A DNA stretch of 64,000 nucleotides from Polyangiaceae bacterium. GTDB lineage: Bacteria > Myxococcota_A > Polyangia > Polyangiales > Polyangiaceae. Where the stretch lies: the NCBI GenBank assembly GCA_025937895.1, contig JAICQL010000008.1:23306-87305 (forward strand). Reading direction: 5' to 3'. Positions 27,098 to 35,831 of the stretch are shown here, piece after piece (position 1 is the first letter of the stretch; each line of letters begins with the position of its first letter). Position numbers and translations under genes: made by a program. The notes under the pieces are model-generated. The model did no database searches. It was not told the DNA's origin and saw nothing but the letters and a program-made list of their open reading frames with translations.

Positions 27098-28018
27098 TCA
27101 GTGCGTGAACCTGGTCACCTCGAGCGAGGTACCCTGAGAGCCATCGGCGAAGCGGTTGTGGAAGGTCTGCACCAGCCCGTTGTTCTCCAGCCGCACCGTG
27201 AATTCGATGTCACCCGCCGCGCACTGCTCGAAGGCGTGCACCACCACCCGGTAGTCTCCCAGCGGAGCGGCACCCGGTGGCCAGAAGATGTTCTCGGCGC
27301 TGGCCACCCTGGGAATGCAGTTGGAGCCCGAGTCCAGATCCAGCCGACCGCCGCTGGGCGAGCTGGGCTGCTGCCAGGACAGCTCGAAGCCGCTGGGCTC
27401 GAACACGTGCAGATCGAGATCGTGATCGGGAGGGAACGTCAACGTGATCTTCACGTCACCCACGCCGCTCGACACCACTTGCAAGGTGAGCTCGCGATAG
27501 GCGCCCACGTTGCCCTGACCGTCCGTCGGCGCCACCGCGATCACCAGTGAATCCGTCTGCACCGCCGCGCGCAGCTCCAGCTCCAGCTCGTAGCTGCCGT
27601 CGCCGTCGAGGTCCGCGCCGCGCACGGTGTGATAGCCGCTGTCGCCCGCCACACTCACCACGAACAGCGGCTCTGCCTGCGGGGGCTCCAGCCGGACATG
27701 CAGCAAGATGGTGCCACCGTTGGTGACCCCATCGGGCCCAGTGAGCTCCACGATCTCGGGCAGCACGCTGTCGGCGGGCATCATCGCCGACGTCTCCGGG
27801 GTAGGCCCGGAGAGGAAGCTGGACTCCGGGATCTGCAGCACGTCGCTGTGCTCGCCCTCTTCTTCCACTGGCCGCTCGCCGGAGCTGGCTGGCGGCTGCA
27901 GCTCCCCCTGCTCAGTGGTCTGCCCCGGATCAGTGCTCGAGCCGGTGTCGTCTGCAGCGTCGTCCGTGCAGGCGAGAGCGACTACGAAAGCACAGCAAAG
28001 GTAAGTTTGGTGTCGCAC
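27098..28018 (-). CDS. YfaP-like lipoprotein
   Basis: A 306-residue predicted lipoprotein (lipobox VALAC close to the N-terminus) with an acidic Asp/Glu/Ser/Thr-rich linker to about residue 60. The C-terminal half (GDVKITLTFPPDHDLDLHVFEPSG, LDLDSGSNC, ENIFWPPGAAPLGDYRVVVHAFEQC) matches the pattern of YfaP/DUF2135-like beta-sandwich domains, with two Cys that may form a disulfide. The start is GTG. Function unknown; secreted surface protein. Confidence 0.75.
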   Translation of the reverse strand: MRHQTYLCCAFVVALACTDDAADDTGSSTDPGQTTEQGELQPPASSGERPVEEEGEHSDVLQIPESSFLSGPTPETSAMMPADSVLPEIVELTGPDGVTNGGTILLHVRLEPPQAEPLFVVSVAGDSGYHTVRGADLDGDGSYELELELRAAVQTDSLVIAVAPTDGQGNVGAYRELTLQVVSSGVGDVKITLTFPPDHDLDLHVFEPSGFELSWQQPSSPSGGRLDLDSGSNCIPRVASAENIFWPPGAAPLGDYRVVVHAFEQCAAGDIEFTVRLENNGLVQTFHNRFADGSQGTSLEVTRFTH

Positions 28019-28214
28019 GCATCAATGTTTCACCGATGCTTCAGTGCGGTCCAACACGGTCCCACGGCCGCTGCAGGAAGCAGCAGCAGCGGATGGGCAA
28101 AAGTCAACGTGCGCGGCCAGTGACCCAGGGGTTGCGGACGCGAGCTGCGCTCTGCTCTCCCTTTTCGGGTCAGCTGCGCGAAGCTGACCGGCTGCCTCCC
28201 CTTCAGCGCGAGTG

Positions 28215-28220
28215 TATAAT
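28215..28220 (+). promoter_or_regulatory. Consensus -10 box TATAAT upstream of trhA
   Basis: A perfect TATAAT in GC-rich DNA. It would place the transcription start near 28227, which excludes the in-frame GTG at 28212 as start and supports GTG 28245 or 28290. No clear -35 box is visible. Confidence 0.5.
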
Positions 28221-28244
28221 GATGGATTGGAGACGAGTAAGCAG

Positions 28245-28955
28245 GTGTCTCACCTTGAGGATCGAGACAAAAGTGCCGCTTCAGGATCTGTGAGCCAGTC
28301 TCTGCTCGACGCCGCAGAAACCGCTCTCTCTCCTCAGAAACCAAAGCTCCGCGGCGTGCTGCATGCCGTCGCTGCGGCAGGGGCAGTGCCGGCCGGAGCG
28401 CTCCTGGCGCACCACGCCCGCCCGGGCGTGCCCACCACGCTGGCCATTGGCTATGCCGTGGCGCTGCTGCTGGTGTTTGGCACCAGCGGGCTGTACCACA
28501 CGCCGCTCTGGCCGCTGGCCACCCGCCGCCGGCTGCGCAGGCTGGATCACTCGATGATCTACCTGCTGATCGCCGGCAGCTACGCGCCGTTCGCCTATCA
28601 CCTGGATCGAGCGCCGCGCGCCTTCGTGCTCAGCCTGACCCTGGGTGGAGCCGTGCTCGGCTTCGTCAAGTCGCACGCCTGGGAGAAGGCGCCACGCCTG
28701 CTGAGCACCGGCTTCTACCTGCTGCTCGGCTGGTGTATCGCGCCCTTTCTGCCGCAGCTGATCTCGCGCATCGGCGCCAGCTGGGTGGGTCTATTGCTGC
28801 TCGGCGGCGCCTTCTACACGGCAGGCGCGCTGATCTACTGGCTGCGGCGGCCCAATCCCTGGCCGAAGACCTTTGGCTATCACGAGGTCAATCATCTCGT
28901 GGGGCTGCCCGGGGCCATCGCCCACTACATCGCGATCTGGCACCTGCTGACCTGA
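28245..28955 (+). CDS. trhA: TrhA/hemolysin III family membrane protein
   Basis: A PAQR-superfamily membrane protein with seven predicted helices, linked in other bacteria to membrane-fluidity homeostasis. Family motifs are SGLYHTPLW, RLDHSMIYLLIAGSYAPF and the C-terminal FGYHEVNHLVGLPGAIAHYIAIW, which supply the conserved His/Asp metal ligands. Two starts are possible. GTG at 28245 has GGAG 12 nt upstream. GTG at 28290 (VSQSLLDAAETAL) gives the more usual length of about 220 residues and overlaps the stop of a short upstream frame (28222-28293) as GTGA. Confidence 0.9.
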   Translation: MSHLEDRDKSAASGSVSQSLLDAAETALSPQKPKLRGVLHAVAAAGAVPAGALLAHHARPGVPTTLAIGYAVALLLVFGTSGLYHTPLWPLATRRRLRRLDHSMIYLLIAGSYAPFAYHLDRAPRAFVLSLTLGGAVLGFVKSHAWEKAPRLLSTGFYLLLGWCIAPFLPQLISRIGASWVGLLLLGGAFYTAGALIYWLRRPNPWPKTFGYHEVNHLVGLPGAIAHYIAIWHLLT

Positions 28956-28968
28956 GCCGGCGCGCGGC

Positions 28969-30141
28969 TCACTCGCGCACCAGGATATCCCAGCGGGCGA
29001 TGCTGGTGCCGCCGCGGTTGTCCTGCACCACGGCCCACACCGGCAGCGGGCTGTCCACGGCAACGGCAGGCGGGCTCCAGCGCAGGGCGTAGTCCGGGTT
29101 GAAGCCGCTGGCCCGATCGTTGATGAGCACCTCGCTGTGATCGAAGACGCCAAAGCCAAAGTACTTCACCCACACGATCTCTTCCGGCACCGCCCGGCCC
29201 GGTGCGGCCGCGGTGACATCCAGCTCGATGCTCCCCGCCGCGAGCTCCGGCCGCAGCTCGAGCGAAGCACAGGGGAACCCGGTGCAAGGCGGCAGCCGTG
29301 GCAGGCAGCGCAGCGCGGCAGCCGGCGGCTCGCCCTCCACCACCAGCGGCGCGGCGAGCGGCTGTCCACACGCCAGCGGCAGCTCGCCTGCGGTCAGCCC
29401 CTGGCAGTCGGCGTCCGTCTCGCAAGCACGCTCGGTCGGAACCTCGCCCTCGACGGTCGCAGCCAGCAGCGCGGGCGCCGCGTTGGTCACCCCGGAGTAC
29501 GTGTAGGTGGTGACGAAGCCACGCACGAACGCCTCCGGGCCCAGGGGCTCGCCGCTATTCCGATCCTCGCAGCGCAGCGGCACCCCGGAGGCTCCGGGCT
29601 CGGGCCGCAGCACGCCAGCGCACACGGCAAAGAACGTGAAGCTGACCCCGAAGGGAGGAGCCGCCGTGTCCAGCTGGCGGCCATCCAGGATGTCGGGCGG
29701 TATGCTCAGCGAAAACGTCGTACCCAGCCCGAGATAGGGCCTCAGCTCCGACCCCACCTCGGCGAGCGATCCAGGCAGCGGATCGGGCAGCTCTGCGGCC
29801 AGCAGCTGCAGCAACGGGTAGCAGCCCGCCTGCGCATCGCCGGGCGGATTGTGGCACCCACCCAGCCACGCGACGCTGAGCGGGCCCCGCGGCTCCTCTG
29901 GCTCTGGCCCCGGCAGCCCCGCGCTGGCCGCTGCCGCGCTCCGCAGCTCCGCCAGCAGCGACGCACCATCGAAGAGCTCGAGCGAGAGCCCGAGCTGCGC
30001 ACCGGGCGCGCCGCTGGCAGGCTGCGAGACGGCGCCCAGCACGCGAAGCCCCCGGGGCTGTCGGGCATTGAGAAAGTCGGGGCCCGTGGGAAAGCACCCC
30101 GCCAGAGCCAGCGCCAGCATCCAGCTGAGCCAGGCGCGCAT
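28969..30141 (-). CDS. Lipoprotein coupled to a TonB-dependent receptor
   Basis: A 390-residue predicted lipoprotein (MRAWLSWMLALALAGC). I recognise no catalytic motif. It has many Cys in pairs (GGCHNPPGDAQAGCYPLL, ACETDADCQG, RCLPRLPPCTGFPC) and a C-terminal Ig-like or beta-sandwich stretch (VWAVVQDNRGGTSIARWDILV). ATG at 30141 overlaps the receptor stop (TGATG), so it should be made together with the receptor and may be its substrate-capturing or surface partner. That role is inferred from position only. Confidence 0.8.
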   Translation of the reverse strand: MRAWLSWMLALALAGCFPTGPDFLNARQPRGLRVLGAVSQPASGAPGAQLGLSLELFDGASLLAELRSAAAASAGLPGPEPEEPRGPLSVAWLGGCHNPPGDAQAGCYPLLQLLAAELPDPLPGSLAEVGSELRPYLGLGTTFSLSIPPDILDGRQLDTAAPPFGVSFTFFAVCAGVLRPEPGASGVPLRCEDRNSGEPLGPEAFVRGFVTTYTYSGVTNAAPALLAATVEGEVPTERACETDADCQGLTAGELPLACGQPLAAPLVVEGEPPAAALRCLPRLPPCTGFPCASLELRPELAAGSIELDVTAAAPGRAVPEEIVWVKYFGFGVFDHSEVLINDRASGFNPDYALRWSPPAVAVDSPLPVWAVVQDNRGGTSIARWDILVRE

Positions 30142-32867
30142 CAGAAATCTGCCCTCAGCCCCAGGTTGGGCAGCAGCGGCAGGTTGCTGCTCACGTAGCC
30201 CACCTCCGAGAAGTCGAAGTTGTACACGGGTGCATCCTTGCTCTCGTGCGCGGTGGCGTTGATGATCTCCAGGTACGCGGTGATGCCCGCCTCCTCGCCC
30301 AGCTTCCAGCGCTTCTCCATGCGCAGATCCAGCTGGTAAAAGGCCGCCGCGCGCCGGCTCTGGAACGCGCCGTTGACGCACAGGTAGTCGTTCTCGAAGC
30401 TGGAGTAGAGACCGTACAGGCAGGGCGTGGTGGGGTTGCCGCTGACCGCGCGCAAGCGCAGCCCCGCCTCCCAGCCGCGGCCCAGGCGATAGCTGGCGAT
30501 CAGGGCCAGGATGTGAGTCTGATCGAACTCGAACAGCACCTCGGGCTCGCCCGGCCCCCAGCGCCGCTCCGAGCGGGACAGCGTGTAGCTGAGCCAGCCG
30601 AAGAAGTCGTCATCCGGATCGTACCGCAGCAAGAGCTCGGCCCCGAGCACGTTGCCCGCCGCCGTGTTCTGGTACTCGAGCCGCCCCGAGGCACCGGGCC
30701 GGCGGGTGATCAGCTCACCGAGCGAGATGTGAAAGGCCTCCGCGCTCACGCTGAGCTGCTCGCTCAACTGCTGCTCCAGGCCGAGCGAGCTCTGCAAGCC
30801 ACGCACCGAGCGCAGCTCGCTCGTGCCATAGCCCTGCAAGGTCTGGCGCACCTGCGGTGGCTCGTAGAAGTAGCCGAAGGCTGCTTCCAGCGTCGTCTCG
30901 AACGGCGGCCCCACCAGCTCGTATTTGGCGCTGATGCGTGGGCTCACATCGACCCGCCCCGTGTCGTGGGTGTAGTCGACGCGCAGCCCCGGCGACAGCT
31001 CCAGGTGCTCGAACAGCCGCGCGTCGAGCTGCGCGTACAGCGCCGGTCGCACGAACGCGGTGCCGTCCTCGAACATGCGGAGCGGCCGCAGCAAGAAAGA
31101 GCCGGAGTCCGGCTGGCTGGGGCCCGTCTCCTCCGGCACGGCAAAGCTCGAGTGCAGCGGGGCGTACAGGATGTCGGGCCCCACGCGCAGGCGCAGCCCT
31201 TCGCTCAGCTCCGCGGTCAGCTCGTTGCGGATCACGATCGGGTACGCCTTCGTCTCCGCGCGCAGCGTGCTGACGCTGAAGCGCTGCAAGAAGTAGCCGA
31301 CGGAAGCGACCGTGCGCGACTCCAGCCCCGGCAAGAGGCGCGCCTCGTGCTCCAGCTGCAGGTTCCAGAAGGCATTGGCCTGATCAAACTGCCCGCCAGA
31401 GCCCGACGCCGTGCTGGTCAGGCGCAAGCGATCATCGGAGCCAAAGATGCCCAGGCGCAGCTTCGAGCCGCGCCCCGTCTGCTGCACGAAGGCCTGATAG
31501 TCGTAGTACACCGGAGCTGCCTGGAAGGACGTGTCCTGGCTCTCCAGCAGCGGGATGAGCCACACGTCCACGTGGCTGCGGCGCACGCCCGCCAGAAAGC
31601 TCCAGCGCTCGGTGCCGGGGATGGGCCCCTCGAGCTGCACGCGAGCGTCCAGCAGGTCCAGCTGCAGCAGCCCGTGATACGTACCGTCCTGGCGCGGCTC
31701 GCGCAGGGCAATGTCCACGACGCCGCCGGTGCCGCGGCCGAAGCGAACACCGTAGTTGCCGGTGAAGAAGTCGACGTGCTGCAGCATGTCGGTGGGCACG
31801 ACACTGGTGAGCCCGCCGAAGTGATACATGCTCGGCACGTAGGTGCCGTCCACGAAGATCTGGCTGCTCTCCGGCGAGGTGCCGCGCACGATCAACAGCC
31901 CGGAGAGCGCCGGCGGGCGCGCCACGCCTGGCATGTTCTCCAGCGCTTGCAGCGCGTCGCCCCGGTTGCCCGCCACGTGCCCCAGCTCGCGCGAGGCCAC
32001 GCGCCGGTAGCTCACGTCACCGGGCACGCGCTCGCCCTGCACCAGCACCTCGATCGCCGGCCCCGCCGCGACCTCGGGCTCCAGCGCATGGCGGCCCTGT
32101 GCCTCTTGCCCTGCCTGCAACTGCAGCTCGAGCGCCAGCGGCTGGAAGCCCGGCGCCGAGATGCTGACCGCGTATGTGCCGGGGGGCAGCCCTTCAAAGC
32201 GAAACTCGCCCGCGGCTCCGCTGTACGCGCCGTGCAGCACCTGGCCGCCGCTGCGCAGCTCGATCAGCGCACCCTGCAGCGGCGGGCCATCGGCGGAGCG
32301 GAGCGTCACCCGCCCGGCGTAGGCCGCGCTCACGGGAGCGACGGGCTTCTCCAGGATGAAGTCGTAGTGGAACAGGATACGCACGGCGATGGGCTGCCCG
32401 CGCCGCTCCGCAGGGCGGAAGCGCAGCTTCAGCGCAGCCTCGATCGCAGCCTCATCGAAGCCGTGGCCGCGCGGCTCCACCACCTCGGCTCGACGGACCT
32501 GGCCGTCGCGATCGATGTCCAGCCGCAAGGTCACCCGCGCCTCCAGGCCCGCGGCGCGCGCCGCCTCGGGGTAGCTGGGCGTGGACGGGCCCAGCAGCTC
32601 GGGCGGTTGCACCTCGCTCGCGGCCGGCGCTTGCCCATCTGGCTCCGCAGGCTCGGCGCCAGGCGCCTGCGCGCCACCAGGGACCTGCGCCAGGGCGGGC
32701 CCCGTGCTGACCAGAGCCACGATGAGCAGGCGTGCCGCCAGGATCCGTCCCCGCCCTCCGCCGGGGCGGTCGCGTGCGGTGATGTTGCGTGCGCTCACGG
32801 GCTGCCGCCGCTGGCTGGCTCGCTCTGCCGTTGCCGGGCTGCGGGCTCGCGCCGGCGCACCTCTCAT
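30141..32867 (-). CDS. TonB-dependent receptor fused to a TonB C-terminal domain
   Basis: An outer-membrane receptor of 908 residues from ATG 32867. After the signal peptide (ILAARLLIVALVSTGPALAQ) comes a TonB C-terminal-type domain (about 97-170: YPEAARAAGLEARVTLRL, FDEAAIEAALKLRFRPA), a carboxypeptidase-regulatory-like domain (about 183-262), the plug (DALQALENMPGVARP, GLLIVRGTSPESSQIFVDG, FGRGTGGVVDIAL) and a beta-barrel ending in ...NLGLRADF. Receptors normally lack the TonB domain. GTG at 32798 is an alternative start that leaves a shorter N-region and fits the promoter-like TTGACA at 32899-32904 better. Substrate unknown. Confidence 0.92.
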   Translation of the reverse strand: MRGAPARARSPATAERASQRRQPVSARNITARDRPGGGRGRILAARLLIVALVSTGPALAQVPGGAQAPGAEPAEPDGQAPAASEVQPPELLGPSTPSYPEAARAAGLEARVTLRLDIDRDGQVRRAEVVEPRGHGFDEAAIEAALKLRFRPAERRGQPIAVRILFHYDFILEKPVAPVSAAYAGRVTLRSADGPPLQGALIELRSGGQVLHGAYSGAAGEFRFEGLPPGTYAVSISAPGFQPLALELQLQAGQEAQGRHALEPEVAAGPAIEVLVQGERVPGDVSYRRVASRELGHVAGNRGDALQALENMPGVARPPALSGLLIVRGTSPESSQIFVDGTYVPSMYHFGGLTSVVPTDMLQHVDFFTGNYGVRFGRGTGGVVDIALREPRQDGTYHGLLQLDLLDARVQLEGPIPGTERWSFLAGVRRSHVDVWLIPLLESQDTSFQAAPVYYDYQAFVQQTGRGSKLRLGIFGSDDRLRLTSTASGSGGQFDQANAFWNLQLEHEARLLPGLESRTVASVGYFLQRFSVSTLRAETKAYPIVIRNELTAELSEGLRLRVGPDILYAPLHSSFAVPEETGPSQPDSGSFLLRPLRMFEDGTAFVRPALYAQLDARLFEHLELSPGLRVDYTHDTGRVDVSPRISAKYELVGPPFETTLEAAFGYFYEPPQVRQTLQGYGTSELRSVRGLQSSLGLEQQLSEQLSVSAEAFHISLGELITRRPGASGRLEYQNTAAGNVLGAELLLRYDPDDDFFGWLSYTLSRSERRWGPGEPEVLFEFDQTHILALIASYRLGRGWEAGLRLRAVSGNPTTPCLYGLYSSFENDYLCVNGAFQSRRAAAFYQLDLRMEKRWKLGEEAGITAYLEIINATAHESKDAPVYNFDFSEVGYVSSNLPLLPNLGLRADF

Positions 32868-32883
32868 GGCGCGGCAGTCAGCC

Positions 32884-32904
32884 GACAATCAGTCTGACTG
32901 TCAA
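32884..32904 (-). promoter_or_regulatory. 19-bp palindrome overlapping a TTGACA box upstream of the TonB receptor
   Basis: GACAATCAGTCTGACTGTC (32884-32902) is a 9-1-9 palindrome with a single mismatched pair. A minus-strand TTGACA (complement of TGTCAA at 32899-32904) overlaps its end. The layout is that of a repressor operator on a promoter. By length and 9-1-9 symmetry it recalls Fur-family boxes, though identity to the Fur consensus is only partial. No good -10 box was found. Confidence 0.5.
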
Positions 32905-33094
32905 TTTTTGCTCACGAAAATGCCGAGTCCCTCGGCGACCTCCCAATTCGGGACAGTTCCCCGGGCGGCAGCTCGCACGTATAAAAGTAGGCTCGCAGAG
33001 GGAAGCGTTTCCGGATGACCGGCGGCCGCTGGAGGGGTATCTCTGAACGACCCCGAGGCGCCGGCGAGCCCCACCCAGGCTCCGGCGTTACACC

Positions 33095-34600
33095 GTGTTG
33101 CATCACCTGAAGCTCCCCAAAGCGTCTGGTGCCGCGGCGCACGCGCGCCGCCGGCAGCCCGTCCCCTTGCCGGCGCGCAGCTTGCCCCCACGTGCACGGG
33201 CACGCGGCCTCGCTCGCCGCGCGAGCGGAGCCGTGCTGTCCGTTGCGCTGGGGCTGCTCTGGTTCGCCGGCTGCACGCTCACGAGTGATGATTACGCGCC
33301 GGCACGGCTCGAGCCGCAGCCGGCGCTGCCGCTGCCACAGGCGGACGCGGGCTCGCGCTGCGGCAATGGGCTCGAGTGCTGCCCGGGCGCGCCCTGCCCG
33401 GCCGGGCAGGCTTGCCGCGCCGGCGCCTGCCAGCCCCTGGCCGCGCCCCTGCCCCCGGATGCCGGCGCGTGCGTGGGTGAAGACTGCCCGCGCCCACAGC
33501 AGCTCGCTCCGACTGGCAGCTGCACGGATGCAACACTGGGCGGCGACGAGACGGACACGGACTGCGGTGGCGCCTGCGGCAGTACCTGCCAGGTAGGGCA
33601 GCGCTGTCAGGACAACGCAGACTGCAGCCCCGGGCTCTCCTGCCTGGCCGCCAGCGGGCGCTGCAGCCCGCCCTCCTGCGATGACGGCGTGCTCAACGGA
33701 GACGAGCTCCAGCCCGACTGCGGCGGTGGCACCTGCCCGGGCTGCCCGGACGGCGCCGCCTGCGCCAGCGGCGCCGATTGTGCGAGCGAGGTGTGCGGCG
33801 ACGACGGGCTGTGCGCCGCGCCAGGCTGCGATGACGGCGTGAGCAACGGCAGCGAGTCTGCGCCGGACTGTGGTGGAGCGTGCGGTGGCTGCGGCACCGG
33901 CAGCCGCTGCAACGGCGCGAGCGACTGCCTGAACGGGGTGTGCCTGGCCAATGGCTGCGCGCCCGGCGTCGCGCTCTGCTGCCAGCCCCGCGCGTGTGCA
34001 GACGGCGTGCGCAACGGTACCGAGTCGGACGTGGACTGCGGCGGCCCCTGCGCAGACTGCGGCACCGGCGAGCGCTGCAACAATGCCTTCGATTGCCTGA
34101 GCCGCGTGTGCGGCGCCGGCGGGTGTGCAGCGGGAGCGCAGCTGTGCTGCCAGGCACCGAGCTGCGGCGATGGCATCGCCAACGGCGGCGAGCCCGTGCC
34201 CGACTGCGGCAATGCGGCCTGCGGCCTGTGTGCCGTCGGCGCCGTGTGCACCGCCAGCGCCCAGTGCCAGAGCGGCCTTTGCCAGGCGGGGCGCTGCGCC
34301 GACCCGGGGAGCTGCACCGACGGCGTGCGCAATGGGACGGAGACGGCGGTCGACTGCGGGGGTGACCGCTGCCCGCGCTGTGCCGATCGGCTGCCGTGCG
34401 TGCAGGCCTCGGACTGCATCAACAACAACTGCTTCAACGGCGTGTGCATCTCCTGTGGCAGCGGCGTGATCGATGGCACGGAGACCGACATCGACTGCGG
34501 CGGCAGCGATCCATTCTGCCAGCGCTGCCTGCCCGGGGCCCGTTGCCTGATCGGCAGCGATTGCCAGAGCGGCGTCTGCAACGGCACCTTCTGCGGCTGA
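33095..34600 (+). CDS. Cys-rich DCGG-repeat lipoprotein
   Basis: A protein of up to 501 residues with a lipobox FAGC at about residue 60. After an N-terminal Cys-rich stretch it holds about seven units of the pattern C-x-DGV-x-NG-x-E(4-5)DCGG-x-C-x2-C-x-G-x2-C(4)DC-x2-G-x-C, a repeat family characteristic of myxobacterial surface proteins, probably disulfide-stabilised. The start is uncertain: GTG at 33095 leaves a long Arg-rich N-region before the hydrophobic segment VLSVALGLLWFAGC, and a start nearer to it is possible. Divergent from the TonB receptor. Function unknown; adhesion or binding is plausible. Confidence 0.82.
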   Translation: MLHHLKLPKASGAAAHARRRQPVPLPARSLPPRARARGLARRASGAVLSVALGLLWFAGCTLTSDDYAPARLEPQPALPLPQADAGSRCGNGLECCPGAPCPAGQACRAGACQPLAAPLPPDAGACVGEDCPRPQQLAPTGSCTDATLGGDETDTDCGGACGSTCQVGQRCQDNADCSPGLSCLAASGRCSPPSCDDGVLNGDELQPDCGGGTCPGCPDGAACASGADCASEVCGDDGLCAAPGCDDGVSNGSESAPDCGGACGGCGTGSRCNGASDCLNGVCLANGCAPGVALCCQPRACADGVRNGTESDVDCGGPCADCGTGERCNNAFDCLSRVCGAGGCAAGAQLCCQAPSCGDGIANGGEPVPDCGNAACGLCAVGAVCTASAQCQSGLCQAGRCADPGSCTDGVRNGTETAVDCGGDRCPRCADRLPCVQASDCINNNCFNGVCISCGSGVIDGTETDIDCGGSDPFCQRCLPGARCLIGSDCQSGVCNGTFCG

Positions 34601-34637
34601 GGCCGAGCGCCGCGGTGCGGCGGCGCCACGCCGCGAG

Positions 34638-35321
34638 CTACGCTGTCGCTGCGGCCACGCTCGGCTGAGCCCGGCGGTAGTTGCGGTACCGCTCCGCGTA
34701 GAAGCTCACCGGGTTCTCGATGGCGTGGACGGATGGGCGCGCCCGCACTGCGTCGCGCCAGCGCTGCAGGCGGTCGAGCCCCGCTGGCCGGCGAAAGCCC
34801 GCCAGCTGCTCCAGCGCGGGCAGCCGCTCGAACCAGGGATAGAGGCTGAAGTCGACGAGGCTCGGGACTGCGCCCAGCCAGTACGATCCTGCCCCGGACA
34901 GCTGCGCCAGGCCGTCGCGCTCCGCTCGCTCCAGCGCGGCTGCCAGCTCTCCCTTCGCCGCCTCGCGCTCGGCCTCCGTGGCGCCCCACAGCGCCTTGCC
35001 GTAGGAGGTGGCCAGCCGCGTGTTGGCAAAGTCGATCCAGATGCGGGCCAGGGCGCGGCGCGCGGCATCGCGCGGCAAGAGCGGCGGCTCCGGGAACGTC
35101 TCCTCGATGTACTCGTTGATCACGGCCGACTCCACGAAGCGCTGCCCCTGGTGCTCCAGCGCCGGGACCTTGCCGTACAGCGAGACCTCTGCGAACCACT
35201 CCGGCTTGTTGCTCAGGTCAATCTCCACCAGCTCGAAGGCCACGTTCTTCTCCGCCAGCACCAGCCGGGTGCGGTGGGCGTACGGGCAGGCCTTGGCGCT
35301 ATACAGCGTGAGCTCGGACAT
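34638..35321 (-). CDS. Glutathione S-transferase family protein
   Basis: A 227-residue cytosolic protein. The thioredoxin-like N-terminal domain has a Cys active site in KACPYAHRTRLVLAEKN, as in omega/lambda-type enzymes, and the glutathione-binding signature VPALEHQGQRFVESAVINEY. The helical C-terminal domain follows. The Cys-type site suggests thiol transferase or dehydroascorbate-reductase-like chemistry rather than classical conjugation. GGGAG lies 5 nt before the ATG, and a promoter-like pair is found at 35361-35388. Confidence 0.9.
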   Translation of the reverse strand: MSELTLYSAKACPYAHRTRLVLAEKNVAFELVEIDLSNKPEWFAEVSLYGKVPALEHQGQRFVESAVINEYIEETFPEPPLLPRDAARRALARIWIDFANTRLATSYGKALWGATEAEREAAKGELAAALERAERDGLAQLSGAGSYWLGAVPSLVDFSLYPWFERLPALEQLAGFRRPAGLDRLQRWRDAVRARPSVHAIENPVSFYAERYRNYRRAQPSVAAATA

Positions 35322-35360
35322 GATGCTCCCTTCGTCTCGCGTCTATGCCAGACATCATCC

Positions 35361-35388
35361 ACTATAGTAGACACCGTCCATCGCGCAA
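35361..35388 (-). promoter_or_regulatory. Candidate promoter of the glutathione S-transferase gene
   Basis: On the minus strand TTGCGC (35388-35383) and TATAGT (35366-35361) are 16 nt apart, about 40 nt before the ATG at 35321. The -10 box lies in an 8-bp palindrome, ACTATAGT. Confidence 0.5.
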
Positions 35389-35467
35389 GATCCGGCAGGC
35401 AAACCAGGCCCGGTTCGTCGCAAGAAGGGTCTCGAGAAGCGCCGCGCGGGGCGAACGCCGGGCTGGC

Positions 35468-35647
35468 TCACTCGTCTTCGGCGCAGGCGACGAGCTGGTA
35501 GTCGTTCCAGTCCTCGCGCCAGCGCGCGCGAAACTGGATGGGCCGGCAGCACACCGCGCAGTCTTCGATGTATTCCTGAAGCTCGCCCCCACCTGGGTCG
35601 ACGAAGCTGTCGATGGGCTCACCACAGTAGGGGCAGGTCAGGGGCAT
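35468..35647 (-). CDS. CPXCG-type zinc-ribbon small protein
   Basis: A 59-residue protein with two Cys pairs, CPYCGEP near the N-terminus and CAVCCRP in the middle, followed by the conserved acidic/aromatic C-terminus ([17 protein letters not shown]). This matches the CPXCG motif-containing cysteine-rich family of unknown function, likely a zinc ribbon. ATG at 35647 gives the family N-terminus [10 protein letters not shown]. Confidence 0.85.
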   Translation of the reverse strand: MPLTCPYCGEPIDSFVDPGGGELQEYIEDCAVCCRPIQFRARWREDWNDYQLVACAEDE

Positions 35648-35831
35648 ACGTGGACTATTCTCGCGCGAGCCGCTCGAGCATAGCGGAATGGGACTCACGC
35701 GCGAGCGCCAACACCGGCCCTGCGCACCTGGCGGCGCACAGGGCCTCGCACGGCAGCCCTTCTGGTCAGAGCTGTGCCGTCGTCAGAGGTGCCGTTGTCC
35801 GCCCCGACGAGGTGCGCGGCGGCAGTGGCGC

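Noticed and set aside
30246..32897. Plus-strand open frame of about 883 codons opposite the TonB receptor
   Set aside because: Antisense of a well-supported receptor gene; composition typical of the complementary frame in GC-rich DNA.
33607..35199. Minus-strand open frame of about 530 codons across the Cys-rich repeat gene and GST
   Set aside because: Its Ser/Gln/Pro repeats simply mirror the DCGG repeats on the other strand, and it runs in another frame through the GST gene.
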